Positions 1-10,362 of a stretch of DNA of 64,000 nucleotides are shown piece by piece. Below the pieces are notes generated by a model that saw nothing but the letters and a program-made list of their open reading frames with translations, was not told the DNA's origin and made no database searches. Numbering within the stretch: the stretch's first letter is position 1; each line of letters begins with the position of its first letter. The translations under genes were made by a program, and so were the position numbers. Origin of the DNA: Magicicada septendecula (lineage: Eukaryota > Arthropoda > Insecta > Hemiptera > Cicadidae); NCBI GenBank assembly GCA_034769895.1, contig CM068373.1:432617080-432681079 (forward strand). The letters run 5' to 3'.

Positions 1-958
1 TTTAAATTATTTCATCTCAATTAATTGTTACTCAAATCATGGTAATAAATCGCATATCATTAAGATTTACCTGAATTATAAATTTTTATTCTTAATGAAT
101 CATGTACAAACGAGTTTTTTAGAAGATTTTTTTGGAAAGCCAGGTTTGATTTTCCCATTTGCACTTTAGTTTAAGCACGTCGTACCATTAATATTTGAAA
201 AAACTTACAGTCTGTTTAAAAGTAGGTTTTATGTAATAATTTATGTAATTTATGTAGGTTTATTTTCATTTTAATATTTACAAACATACGAATTTATTAA
301 TAATAATCTACTAATTAAAGAACAAATACAAATAAAAACAAAACAAGATGATTTATTTAAAATCATACATTTATTAGAATAATAGAATAAACTTGAAACA
401 TATAATAAACAGCTACTACATAAACATTAAAACAATCGAAAATAGAATCGAAGCAAATTCGATTATCCGTTAGCTGTATTGTAAGCGAAACATTCAATTA
501 CAATTCAATCAAACCTCTGAAGATACAGAATAATTTCTGTGATACGTGCGTCAGGTAAAAATAAACCTACTTCCAGTGTATTTATTTGAAGATATTACAT
601 GGAAGACCTGCAGGAAACTCAACGAGTTACTTACAAAGGAATAACTGTCTTATAAATAAAAAAAAAACAGCAAAACGACTGTGGAAACCGTAGAGATATT
701 AAAGTAGAAGACCTTACTGTTTCTAACGAGAGTATTGATACAAGAAACAAGTTTTTGTGTCAAATGGTAACAAATTTTTGTAACCTTAACTAATGTTACA
801 CAGCGAAAACCAAATCGCAGTAAAATGAATTGTAAGTTGCTAACGTTAGAAAAGCCTGATATACTTATTCAAAAAACCAACAAGCACATAACTTGCGGAA
901 AAGAATATTTCTGAATATTTTACTTAAGGCAAATGAAATTTCCTATTATCTCATCTTC
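1..958. other. AT-rich stretch, nothing recognised
   Basis: No reading frame of useful length, no repeat family shared with the rest of the window and no RNA-like structure was recognised here. Confidence 0.5.
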
Positions 959-974
959 ACGGATTAAACAAAAA

Positions 975-1185
975 CTGGTTTCTTCCGGTCTCACGCAGAT
1001 AGACTAGAGCTGGTCACTCCAGCCCTTCCTCGGATGTCCCACACCTCTCCGTCCACTCGGCTTGTAGTTCCATAGTTGTTTGGGGATGTGGCAGTCATCC
1101 ATTCGGCAAAGATATTCCCACCAATTCAGCCGACACTGGGTAATCCTGTCGAGTATACTCATAATATTTCATTCCTGCGATCTGT
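975..1185 (-). pseudogene. LINE ORF2 C-terminal fragment (family A)
   Basis: On the minus strand this encodes the tail that follows the reverse transcriptase domain in many insect non-LTR retrotransposons. The pattern is W-W-E-x-L-C-R-M-D-D-C, then a K-P-x-G-R-R-G-V-G-R-P-R tail, matching the better copy at 15620-16325. It holds only the last 60-70 codons, with no RT or endonuclease, so it is a 5'-truncated dead copy. A second copy of the same region lies about 80 bp away in the opposite orientation (1195-1427), so together they form an inverted pair. The family assignment to a named LINE clade is not made; the tail alone does not decide it. Confidence 0.7.
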
Positions 1186-1194
1186 TTCTATTTG

Positions 1195-1427
1195 CGATCA
1201 TGGAGAGTATAACCTAGAGAGTATACCAGATGGGATTGTCTAATATCGCCTAGAATAGTTTCAAGAGCTTAGCCAAATGGATGACTGTTGCCTTTCCAAA
1301 CGACTATTGAATTATAAGCCGAAGGGACGGAGAGGTGTGGGACGTCCGAGGAAGGTGAGCTGGAGTGACCAGCTCTAGTCTATCTGCGTGAGACCGGAAC
1401 TCATCATTATTGGTTTAATCCTTGTAG
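1195..1427 (+). pseudogene. LINE ORF2 C-terminal fragment (family A), inverted partner
   Basis: Plus-strand copy of the same LINE tail as 975-1185. It begins near the sequence for Q-M-D-D-C and runs through the G-R-R-G-V-G-R-P-R-K segment to the bases after the stop. Frame breaks and substitutions are visible, and the 5' part (1195-1260) is scrambled relative to the 15620-16325 copy. The two tails meet head to head, which can arise by 5' inversion during target-primed reverse transcription or by two separate insertions. I cannot tell these apart from sequence alone. Confidence 0.65.
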
Positions 1428-1429
1428 TA

Positions 1430-2029
1430 GTAGGAGAAAAACAAGAACAAGGTGATGATGGTGATGAATTGTTTTGTCAATAGTAAGAGGAATCGAACAA
1501 TACGCATGCACACTGCGTAATAATTTTTATGTGATTGCAAGAAAATTATTGAAGCCTAACAATGAGGCGTGAAATCTGAGCAAATTTAATCAATTTTGGT
1601 ATGAGTAGTCTCATTTAAGTCCCTCAAGAAATAATTTCATATCATCTGTTTACTACGAAATCAAATAATTTAATATTGAATGACTAAGAAACAAATTAGC
1701 CGAGTCACTTGATACTGTCACCAATCATATTATTCTGAAAACGTGTGCTTGTTTGGAAATGAGCATGGTATGAATACAAATTTTGTAACTTCCATTTGAA
1801 CGAAAAGAGTGTATTTGAAGAAAGCGCGTTCAAAAAATTGCTAGTCTTTTAAATAGGCATTATCCTACGTGACTAGTCTTAGAGTCAATCTGAAAATAAT
1901 ACCCGAAAGAACATCATACTAACATAGTGAAAGGTTTCAACCCTGCTGGTAGCGATCGTTTTAGTAGATTTATAATTGCGCTCTTTCATGTGCGTATTTG
2001 ACAAAAGGTTGTAAATAAACAGTGAACCA
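1430..2029. other. no gene or repeat recognised
   Basis: AT-rich, with many stops in all frames. Nothing in it matched another part of the window. Confidence 0.45.
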
Positions 2030-2340
2030 GAGAAAAAAATTTCGCTTTGTCTCCGCCACACTGTGTCCGTAGGTACTTGCTGTGTGCGTGAGAAATGTCG
2101 GTTGTCTGTTTTGTGTTCCAGCCTGTGGGCGCATGCGTAAAGTGACGCTGGGGAGAAGAAGAGACCTTTTTTGTGTAGCTGTCACATTTAATGACCTCTT
2201 GTACTTCACGTGTTCGCACACGGATAAGATACGACACTTCATTCAACAGCAGTGTACAAATACTTTCTGCCTTTAGAGGTGGCTGCTGCTAGCGAGATAC
2301 TGTTGTTGTATTATTATACCAGACACCGTCTTTTGTTTTT
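2030..2340. repeat. Dispersed repeat R1, copy 1
   Basis: This roughly 300-bp block is homologous to 19450-19760. Shared landmarks include TGTGTAGCTGTCAC, a following TTTAATG, a GTACAA...CTGCCT block and an AGCGAGAT block in the same order and spacing. It is richer in G+C than its surroundings. No coding capacity, terminal repeats or RNA polymerase III boxes were found, so the element class is unknown. Short open frames in it are on both strands and not conserved between the copies. Confidence 0.6.
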
Positions 2341-2784
2341 CCGTTAACAAGAGCCATGGTTGTTGGAGTGTTACTATTTTTGGGACTTCACCATACACTC
2401 GTTCGTAATATCTGTTACATAAACTGATAAGAATTTTTATTACCATTGCTTTATTATAGGTAGATTTATTTTCAGAACGTAGAGGTATCAATTTAAAAAT
2501 AAAATTACTGTCAATGAATCCTTAATATAGTAATGACCGTCGACCAATAAATTTTAGCGATGAAAGTTTCAGCAAGGATCGGTTAATTAGTATAACACAA
2601 ATTTAACATTATAACAGAATATTTATTGTCATCATCAGAACGTGTGTACGTATACAAAAGAAAATATCAAACACAAGATGAGTTAATTGAATGATTGTGT
2701 TTATGTGCGTACGTGTGTCTGTGTATGTGTTCTATTACATTATTATTAAAAAGTTATATTATTATTAGGAAAATAATAAACTAC
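2341..2784. other. no gene recognised
   Basis: AT-rich, with a short GT-rich run near 2700-2730. Nothing else was identified. Confidence 0.45.
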
Positions 2785-2926
2785 AATTTTTCAAGAATAT
2801 AATTAAAAGCCAGCTTTGTATAGCTCTGACGTATGGTTTATGACGAAGAAACACATAGTATAAATTGTAGGATTGCATTCCATTGGAAGAAAGGAGCAAC
2901 ACATTTGACAAAGTGAACTCCCTCAC

Positions 2927-2970
<44 letters not shown>

Positions 2971-3504
2971 TACATAGCGTAAAATTTATGTTCTACTTAT
3001 TGCCCGATCCTTGCTAAACCTTCCACCGATAAATTACTCTAAGTTGGAAATGATAATGCATATTTTCAGCAACAGTTCAACCCATTTTGACCAAAAGTAA
3101 ATTATAATCATGTAAAAATATTTATGTAAATGTTACCTAATATGTCTGTGTAACGTACAAATCATAGAGGAAAACGGTAACAAAGGCAGGCTAGCGTCAA
3201 CAAATCGATAAAAGTATGGAAAATTAAGAACAAATCACAACTTTTATTCTATTTGTTCTTTAATTTCATCTCTGCTATGTATTTACTGTTATTTATTTAT
3301 TTCTACAGTCTTCTCCAATTCCGAACACCGTTTTTCCTTTATTTTCTTTTTGTGCATTCTTTGATGTTGGTTTACATGACAAAGGTGTTGCTCCGTTCTT
3401 CCAATTGAATGCAATCCCACAATTTATATTTTATGTTTCTTCGTCGTGACAATACGTCAATTCTATACAGAGCTGGTTCTTTATTATATTCTTAAAGATT
3501 TTTA
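2785..3504. repeat. Inverted repeat, arms ~125 bp, with an (AC)n tract
   Basis: The arm at about 2785-2912 is the reverse complement of about 3377-3504, with scattered differences. Both contain the GTGTTGCTCC / GGAGCAACAC block, a TTTCTTCGTC block and an ATTATATTCTT end. The roughly 460-bp spacer carries an (AC)n microsatellite at 2929-2968. It may be a decayed palindromic mobile element or two copies of one repeat in opposite orientation. No target duplication was found. Confidence 0.65.
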
Positions 3505-3594
3505 TTATATTATTTTAATAATAACACTATAACTTTGATATACAACATCATCATATTCTAAATTTATTTATACTTTTCTCGTGTACTATTATTT

Positions 3595-3940
3595 GGACAC
3601 GGATGAGTGGAGAGTACCTAAGGTTATTTAGGCTGTTAAGAAAGGTGATAAAAATGTGCCATCAAATTATAGAGATAGATGCTTGATAAATACAACTTAC
3701 AACGCACACTTATTAATATGTTAAAATTAAAATGTAAGATTCTGTTTTACCTCGGATATTTTACTTCTGGAAAAAATAGGATACTTCGGATTTTGTAAGG
3801 GCAGATTTGTATTTATGACGTATTCTCTTTAAAAATATTAATTGAGGAAAAAGAGAATTCAGCTTGGAGAGACACCTGGCCTTCATTGGTTACCAGAAAC
3901 CATTTGATATAATTAACAGATCCTTCTATGTATCCACACA
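3595..3940 (+). pseudogene. LINE reverse transcriptase fragment (finger and palm start)
   Basis: Plus-strand translation shows V-K-K-G-D-K-N-V-P-S-N-Y-R followed by a C-L-I-N-T-T-Y segment. That is the typical early RT pattern K-K-G-D-K-x-x-x-x-N-Y-R-G-I-S-L-L-x-T-x-Y. About 50 codons on, after a spoiled G-F-R-K-G-R-S region, comes H-L-A-F-I-G-Y-Q-K-P-F-D-I-I-N-R, a version of F-I-D-Y-K-K-A-F-D-x-V-N-R that contains the first catalytic Asp region. Several stops and at least one frame change break it. It ends before the Y/F-A-D-D box, so it is an isolated internal fragment. Confidence 0.75.
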
Positions 3941-3944
3941 CGCG

Positions 3945-5113
3945 CGGGTGGACGCCAACACACTCTACATGTACAATATAACACACATGTCTTTCATTAT
4001 TTTGAAAATTGTTAATTAATTACACATACATTAAAGGTTAAATTAAAAAATTTGCAGAAACTTAATTATTTTTAATTATAAAAATATAAACCAGGTGATG
4101 ACAAACAATTTAATAAAATTAATTCAAAGTGTAATAACTAATTTGAAACAAAATTTGCAATACTTAAATTTATTTAATATTTTCTGATAAACAAATTTAG
4201 CATACGAAATGAAGGTCATAATTGAAAATATTCTATCGATAGTCTACACTCAAAAATAACGAGCATAAGGAATTCAACATTTGTGACAAAACCATTTAAA
4301 TTATTACAACTGGAAAAACCTACCTATAAATTTCTTACTGCTATTTCATTATTATTAAATAATCCTAGGTCGTCTGTAATTCTCAGTTTTGAAAACTGTG
4401 TTTTTTTTAGAAACTTAATAGAAGAATGAACTGTGGAGAGAAAGCAATCACATAGTGGTCTGTTGACGCCTAACCATTGTCGTCCTTACTTAAGTGTATA
4501 AGTAATTACAAAAAAATTAATATTACTTCTAATTTTATTTACAACAAAATCTTTTAATAGTTCTAGTTTAATTGTTTACGTTGACGTTATAGAAATCTAA
4601 TATGATAATTTTAAATTATTAAGTAATCGTTAAGTAATTATTTGCAAGTAACAGTTAACAATTGTTTGCAAATAGTTATGGCATAGCTGAATAACGTAAA
4701 ATTAGTTGTACTTTATTGTAGACACTAAGTTATGAATGGAACAATGTAGAAGTCACGTCTACAAACCATATGTAATTTATAAGCTGTCATGAGACGCATA
4801 AGCTCGCTGTCAGAAACTGCATAAAGTTACGTTGCAAAAACAAATAATATATTACTTGTAATGTAACTCCGAGAATGGGAGACATGGTTTCAGTTATTTA
4901 CAATCGGTTTTACTTGCGCTCGCGCGCGCGTGTGTGTGAAATTGATTTGTACTGTAGTACTTTTCTGAAACTGTCAGCTTATCAATAACGCATGCAACAA
5001 ACAAGGAAGCAGGTAACACAGAAATCAGTGGTACCGAATACAATAAAATGAAACAGTTGCTTCTACATAACAAAACGCATCTCGTAGCAGACGCAGAATT
5101 GTTTCTAAGCCTA
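3945..5113. other. AT-rich interval, nothing recognised
   Basis: No gene found. A short alternating CG/GT run lies at about 4918-4938. The open frames at 4894-5253 lie partly in the LTR that follows and are not convincing. Confidence 0.5.
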
Positions 5114-5117
5114 ATAT

Positions 5118-5575
5118 TGTAACGGTTGAAACATCTCAAAAAGGTGAAAGCGTCGTTCCAGTAGTCGGGCAGGTGTAGCCTTTCAGTCAAGGCCGCACAA
5201 ATGTATCTTCCAAATTGTTCTGGAGAACACTTATTATACTGGAACGCCACCAAAAGAATTGAAATTTATCCTGAAAAATCTGCGAGATATATATAAGCAA
5301 CAACGCCCGGCTTAGTCAGTTAGTTACATCTGGCGTTATTGTAGAGTGCGGATTAAGTGGTTGTTGCGGATTAGTTGGAAAGTGATTATTGTGTTATAGT
5401 TAGTGCAGAAATCATATTGCGTGTAAACAAATTTAGCTTGGATTATTTTATGATATTACATTGTTGATTACAATTCGTTATTTATGCCTAATTAAAGCTG
5501 GTGATTAGAGACTTCATTGGTGTCTGTATTGTGTTTCCATTGTGCAATATGACGATCCGTCAGACAGTCGTAGCA
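5118..5575 (+). mobile_element. Solo LTR, short subfamily, with ATAT target duplication
   Basis: A 458-bp solo LTR starting TGTAACG and ending GTCGTAGCA. It is flanked by ATAT at 5114-5117 and again at 5576-5579, a 4-bp target duplication as expected for Ty3/Gypsy-type integration. Its 3' third carries the family landmarks in order: a TATA-like run near 5289, the GGCTTAGTCAGTTA block, ATTAAAGCTGGTGATTAG, a TTGGTGTCTGT block and ACGACGAT before the terminus. There is no gag or pol on either side, so internal recombination has removed the body. Confidence 0.85.
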
Positions 5576-5579
5576 ATAT

Positions 5580-6245
5580 GTTTGTATTTTGAAAAAGCCT
5601 TGGTCCTGTTTGAGTAACATGGCTTCCTGACTGTTCATAAGTATCGGCCTTAAAATTGCTGAATACACATCTTAAATAAACAATACGTTTTGTGATTTGA
5701 TAATATTATCAATAGTATAATAACAATAACATTCTAATTACTTAACAAAAAATTAAATTTATTATTAACGATCAACAAAACTGACATAAAAGAAATAATA
5801 TTTATGTTTAGTTTTCTTAAGGATAAGAAGCAGTCTTAAATAATAGTCCGTAATATTTACATTCATCGTCAATAATTTGTTTGTATTTTCAGTAGATTGA
5901 ACTATTCCTTTATTAAACTCGCATTTTTCCTTACGTACATTATTATAGGCTACATTAATTTAACGATTTCCTAAGTTGTAAAGCGGTTATAATTCTTCTT
6001 TCTCAAAAACGAATAATTAACTTCAACCCTTTGCAAAGGATCTATTACCAGTCAGAATCTATTTATTATTTTCTAACCTAATAAAACAAAGTTTTTTATA
6101 ATAGAAAACGTACTACATAGAACGTAAAAAGAATTGTTATTAATATTTCTCATGGTTGTAAACAACGGTGTTTTACCCTGTTACTTTATGTCTATCAGAA
6201 ATAAACAAAAACTGTATTGTCAACAGAAAGAATTACATAACTTGA
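5580..6245. other. no gene recognised
   Basis: AT-rich spacer between two solo LTRs, with no recognisable element or reading frame. Confidence 0.45.
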
Positions 6246-6249
6246 ATAT

Positions 6250-6835
6250 TGTTACGCAACGGGATATTCTCGAACAATGGAGTGTGTCATTCTACTTGTT
6301 TCTCGGAGCCCAGCTGTAATGTTTGAGTACGTACCTGCTGCTAATTTGTGAGGAAAGACAATTACGTGGCACTTATCATACGTCAAAAATCGAGGCTGGT
6401 CCAGTCCGCATCGGTCCACGTACACTGTGTTCAAGGCCGGACGCGACACTAGTTGGTTTCTAGTTGTTTCGAGGGCACCCGTAAGAGGCTGTTGTTTAAC
6501 ACGTCATCCAAAAAGTGACAGATTATTCTGGCATCTTAGCGGGGTATAAATATAAGCATCCAGCAATGTTAATTTCAGTTTACGTCGGGCGATTACTCAG
6601 TGCGTCCAAGTGGTTATTAGTAAAAAGTGATTACTGTGCGGGGCTCTATTAGTTGACAATATTATTGAGTGTAGACAAAGTTAACTGAATTATGCACGAG
6701 TACAATGTTGTTCAATAACTTGTTGATTTCAAACTGTTAATTGAGATTAATTAAAGCTGGTGATCAGTGACTTAATTCTTGTCTGTGTTTTGTTTTTCAC
6801 TGTACCATACGACGATCAGTGAGACCGTCGTAACA
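6250..6835 (+). mobile_element. Solo LTR, long subfamily
   Basis: A 586-bp LTR from TGTTACGCAA to CCGTCGTAACA, so the ends are an inverted TGTTACG / CGTAACA pair. TATAAATA at 6545-6552 is a good core promoter candidate. The U3 landmark AAAGACAATTACG is present, as is ATTAAAGCTGGTGAT near the 3' end. It is very similar along its length to 60581-61163. The 5' flank is ATAT but the 3' flank is GTAA, so the target duplication is not preserved; recombination between copies or decay would explain this. Confidence 0.85.
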
Positions 6836-7071
6836 GTAATTTCTGTTAAGGAACCGGAAGCGCAGTTAAAATCATCAATTTTAATTTTGCAGAAGTTAGA
6901 ATGAATTTAAAAGACTCCACCGAAAACTCTGTAAAATTGTCAATTTTAATTTTGTAGAAGTTAGATAAATATTTAAGGGTCGAAGCGTTGGTATTTGTTC
7001 GATGCACCCATATAAAATACTTAGGGTGAAAAAACGTATTCCCATAGAAATACATATACAGTTATATTAGG

Positions 7072-7337
7072 CGTTTAATGAAGAAATTTGTGTTAGTGGT
7101 TGAAATCACAAGCAGAATGATCACTGTTGCACACCATTATATAAAAATTATCCCGATTAGCGCTTTCAAGCTTCACAGCTCATAGTCAGATCGGAATGAG
7201 CAGGGTGGGGTGAGAGGGGTGAAGGGTTTGTTTTCACATAATTTCTGTCAATTCCGATCTGACGATGAGCTGTGAAGCTTGAAAGCGCTAATCGGGATAA
7301 TTTTTATATAGTGGCGTGCAACAGTGATCATTCTGCT
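7072..7337. mobile_element. Palindromic insertion with exact 12-bp target duplication
   Basis: The 12-mer AGTTATATTAGG occurs at 7060-7071 and again at 7338-7349, bracketing a 266-bp insert. Positions 7111-7337 form a long palindrome whose outer bases AGCAGAATGATCACTG / CAGTGATCATTCTGCT abut the right duplication directly. The remaining 39 bp (7072-7110) form an unpaired tail on the left. Each arm has a hammerhead-like motif; the right arm has the intact one (7251-7298), while in the left arm the core reads CTGACTA. No protein is encoded. The same architecture recurs at 26252-26472. I infer a non-autonomous element, probably related to Penelope-like elements, mobilised in trans. Confidence 0.8.
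7251..7298 (+). ncRNA. Hammerhead-like ribozyme candidate
   Basis: Read 5' to 3': helix I strand ATTCCGAT (7251-7258), core CTGACGA (7259-7265), one extra T, helix II GAGCT-GTGA-AGCTT closed by a GNRA-type loop, GAAA (7281-7284), mini helix III, then helix I partner ATCGGGAT (7291-7298), giving eight pairs including one G-U. Helix III is A7284-U7289 and G7285-C7288 around a two-base loop. Position 17 is A7290, so the cleavage triplet would be CUA. The extra T between the core and helix II departs from the textbook fold, so activity is unproven. Confidence 0.65.
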
Positions 7338-7349
7338 AGTTATATTAGG

Positions 7350-7850
7350 GTTAGTAAAAGTCAGTAGCAAGCATAGTAAAAGTGAGCAATAAAGACAACT
7401 CGGACACGTAGTAAAAATTAGTGTATTTACATTGGAGTAAAAATATAAAGGAGTGAAAAGCATTCCAACATTATACATACCTTACGTATAAGGTAACTCA
7501 TTTCTTTTTATAATAGGGTTTATGTACACAATTCTTTATTTAAATGGAGTTCATCTCAAACTGTATATTTCAATTCAAGCTCTAATCGACACTCCTTTTC
7601 TTACAAATGTCACAAAAGCTTCATTAAACACTAGTGTAAATGTTCGTTAAATAACGATATAAAAAAAGTGGAAATCCTACAAACTCTATACACATAAGCA
7701 ACGTAATTCAATATTGACATGAACAAGTCGGAGATATAATTAGAAATTGACAACGAAAACCTTAATTCAGATAACAGTACTATAAAGAGCTAAAAATATA
7801 ATTGTTGGTCTTAACTGACAATAAATTAATAATGACAAAATAAGAGAACA
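7350..7850. other. no gene recognised
   Basis: AT-rich sequence between the palindromic insertion and a LINE tail. No feature was identified. Confidence 0.45.
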
Positions 7851-7854
7851 ATTA

Positions 7855-8160
7855 AAAAAGTAAATATAATATCTTTTTCTGATAGTTCTTATGAGATATC
7901 CATTTCGGATGTTGGATATCATACAGGCTATTTTAACTTTCTGCACTGCTGTACGGAATAAGTCAGTTGCATTCATGCCAAACCGAGTCCTTGAATTTTT
8001 CAGCCATGAATTCTCGGTCGCCCAACTCCTCTCTTTCCAAGTACTTTCCCCTGTAGTACGGACTGCAAAAAGTAAAATCTATGTTCATTTCTCATGACAT
8101 GTCTCAGATTCTGATATACGGGTACATACCAGATGTCGCAAGTATAATATACGAGTATTG
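7855..8160 (-). pseudogene. LINE ORF2 C-terminal end
   Basis: Minus-strand translation gives R-N-E-H-R-F-Y-F-L-Q-S, then G-K-R-G-V-G-R-P-R-I, the glycine-arginine box near the end of many LINE ORF2 proteins. After a frame slip it continues as M-N-A-T-D-L-F-R-T-A-V-Q-K-V-K-I-A, then I-S-N-I-R-N-G-Y. The second half resembles the usual last residues, L-F-R-x-A-x-x-x-V-x-I-A-x-x-I-A-N-L-R-x-G. So the true 3' end of the element is here and only about 80 codons survive. This family differs from families A-G elsewhere in the window. Confidence 0.75.
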
Positions 8161-8424
8161 AATTCGATTTGATAGTATTGAATAATCGCAACCAAAAAAA
8201 AAAGTTTGTCAATAGTTATTGTCCTGAATATAGGTATGCGTTATTAAATATACAATGTTTTACAAGAATAAACGATAGGATAATAAAATAAACTAAGAAT
8301 CGGTCCATACTGACCAAACGATTGAAACACCTTGACCTCCATAATGATAATTGAGTTAGCTTTTCTATAATGACAGGTGTTATGTAAAAGATTTAATTCA
8401 TCATAATCATCTTTAAGGATTTTC
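8161..8424. other. spacer, nothing recognised
   Basis: AT-rich gap between two LINE fragments. Confidence 0.4.
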
Positions 8425-8905
8425 AAGGATTAAACCAAGAATTGTTTGTCTCAAATAGACAAAGATTAGAACTGGTCACTCCAGCGCTTCCTCGGACTTC
8501 CAACAACTCTCCGTCCCCTTAGCTTGTAGTCGAATAGTTGTTTGGGGATGCGGCAGTTATCCATTCGGCAAAGATGGTCCCACCAAATCAGCCGATACTT
8601 GGTGATCCTGTCGAGTATACTCATAATATTCTATGATCATGGAGAGTATACCCTGGAACGTACCTGAGAAATCTCATTTCAGCCGCTTGGAGGCGACTGG
8701 CCTGGCCTTTCATTAAAGTCCAATTCTCAGACCCATAAAAAAATTGTGGGAAGAACCATCACCTTGTAGAGTTTTAGACGTGTTCCAGTACTTGTTGTTT
8801 TAAGGGTTCGCCTAATGGTTCCGCACATAACGTTGAACTTATACAACTTATTCACAAAACGTCGCCGCTTGCATTATAAGACACACTGTAGCCCAGGTTA
8901 AAAGA
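8425..8905 (-). pseudogene. LINE ORF2 C-terminal fragment (family A)
   Basis: A longer family A copy on the minus strand, co-linear with 15620-16325. From its 5' side (high coordinates) it has the region before the L-Y-G-S-E-N-W-T-L box (around 8740), the A-A-E-M-R-F-L-R segment (around 8680) and the G-R-P-R tail (around 8490). Substitutions and small deletions break every frame, and about 30 bp present in 15620-16325 near 15840 are missing here. It lacks the catalytic RT boxes. It is a dead 5'-truncated copy. Confidence 0.75.
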
Positions 8906-9128
8906 TTTAATTGATTTATATAATTAGGCTTGTCTATCAATGTACCTTATAATGTCGAATGAAAAAAATTTCTTTGACTATGGCAAGTGATGTGAGACAG
9001 AACGCAAGAAGTCTCGTTCACATTCACATTGCGTGGTGCTACTAATGTAGGCAGTGTGCCTTTCAGTAAGACGTATTGCGCTGCATAAACTACACGGCTG
9101 AACGCCGCTGGCTACACGTCATTGGTAA

Positions 9129-9132
<4 letters not shown>

Positions 9133-9159
<27 letters not shown>

Positions 9160-9163
9160 CGCG
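9133..9163. repeat. (GT)n microsatellite
   Basis: About 14 GT units just before the MITE at 9179. Confidence 0.9.
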
Positions 9164-9178
9164 CGTGTGCTTTGTTAA

Positions 9179-9925
9179 GGGGACACGGAATCCCTATCTT
9201 CCACAATGTTACCATAAAGAACATTTTCTAAAAAACAACTAAACCAATCTGTTTGAAATTTTTACAGCAATGTCTGTAGACTTTTTCACAAGAGCTAAGT
9301 TTTTTTGTTAAAAAATATGTCACAGAAAATGAAAAACAATTATTTTTCCCATTTAACTTTTGAAAGTTGATAAATTTGTATGAAAACTATTTTTGTAATA
9401 TGTGAATTTGCATTTACCGTGACAGAAAAATCTCAGTAGGCTATATATACTCACATACTGTGAATATTGTGTGAAAATTTCACAATGATTGGTTTAGTGG
9501 TTGGTGAGAAAATGTTCCTTATGTATTGAAAAACCATACTTTCGGTAATCGAGAAAAAACTGAAAACATGTGAAAGTTGAGTTTTGAGTGTTTCCATAGA
9601 GACACTTTATTACAATTGCCAGCTGAACGCGGTTGAACATCCGAGTGCTGCCAACCTTTGAGCATGAAGTGTAGTAAGTTTTGAAAAAAGAATCCTGAAA
9701 TTTGATGGAGTGATTCAAATGTTATGCGTTTTTGAATATGGAAGTTTTAATTGACGGCAACTGTCAAAAGGTGTAATATATTTTTGAAAAGCATATTTTT
9801 ATGCAAATTTTTGTTAAAAATAACAAGTGCCGCACATCAGTGAATTGAGAAGAAACTCAGCTTTAAATTAGCGATAAAACGAAACTTACGAAACTTTGAA
9901 AACCATCTTTTTTTTCCCTGTCCCC
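9179..9925. mobile_element. piggyBac-like MITE with TTAA duplication
   Basis: TTAA lies at 9175-9178 and 9926-9929. Immediately inside are inverted ends GGGGACACGG (9179-9188) and CCCTGTCCCC (9916-9925), which match at nine of ten positions. The 747-bp interior is AT-rich and has no transposase frame. A TTAA duplication with ends beginning in a G or C run is the signature of piggyBac-superfamily elements, so this is read as a non-autonomous member. The open frame at 9494-9718 on the minus strand lies inside and has no recognisable motif. Confidence 0.7.
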
Positions 9926-9929
9926 TTAA

Positions 9930-10362
9930 CACAGGTGTGAGACTCGGAGACCTATTGTGTATCTGTTACCCTTAAGTCTCTATATTATTTTACGTACAGA
10001 AATTATAACAATCCAAGGAATTCTGTTACAAATCAATTTAGTTTGATTTCTGTCGTTATTATATTTACAAATCATACCTCTGTGTCCTTGGTTTTATAAT
10101 AATGCATTGATTGAATGGTCGCTCAGTAAATTTTTATCGTTTTTATATGCATTGTTTTTACATAGAAGATGTATCACCATTAATTCAGTCAATCATTAAA
10201 GTATGTCTGCTTCATATCCATTTGAAAATATATGTATTAAAATAAAATAATATATCTATATCTGTTAAAATAATATGTCTATGTCATTTTTAAAATATGT
10301 CTATTATTATACTTTTTAATATATTTTAAATTATACAAAGTTTTTTAAAAAAATACATAAAC
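9930..10362. other. no gene recognised
   Basis: AT-rich, with short T and A runs. No element identified. Confidence 0.4.
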
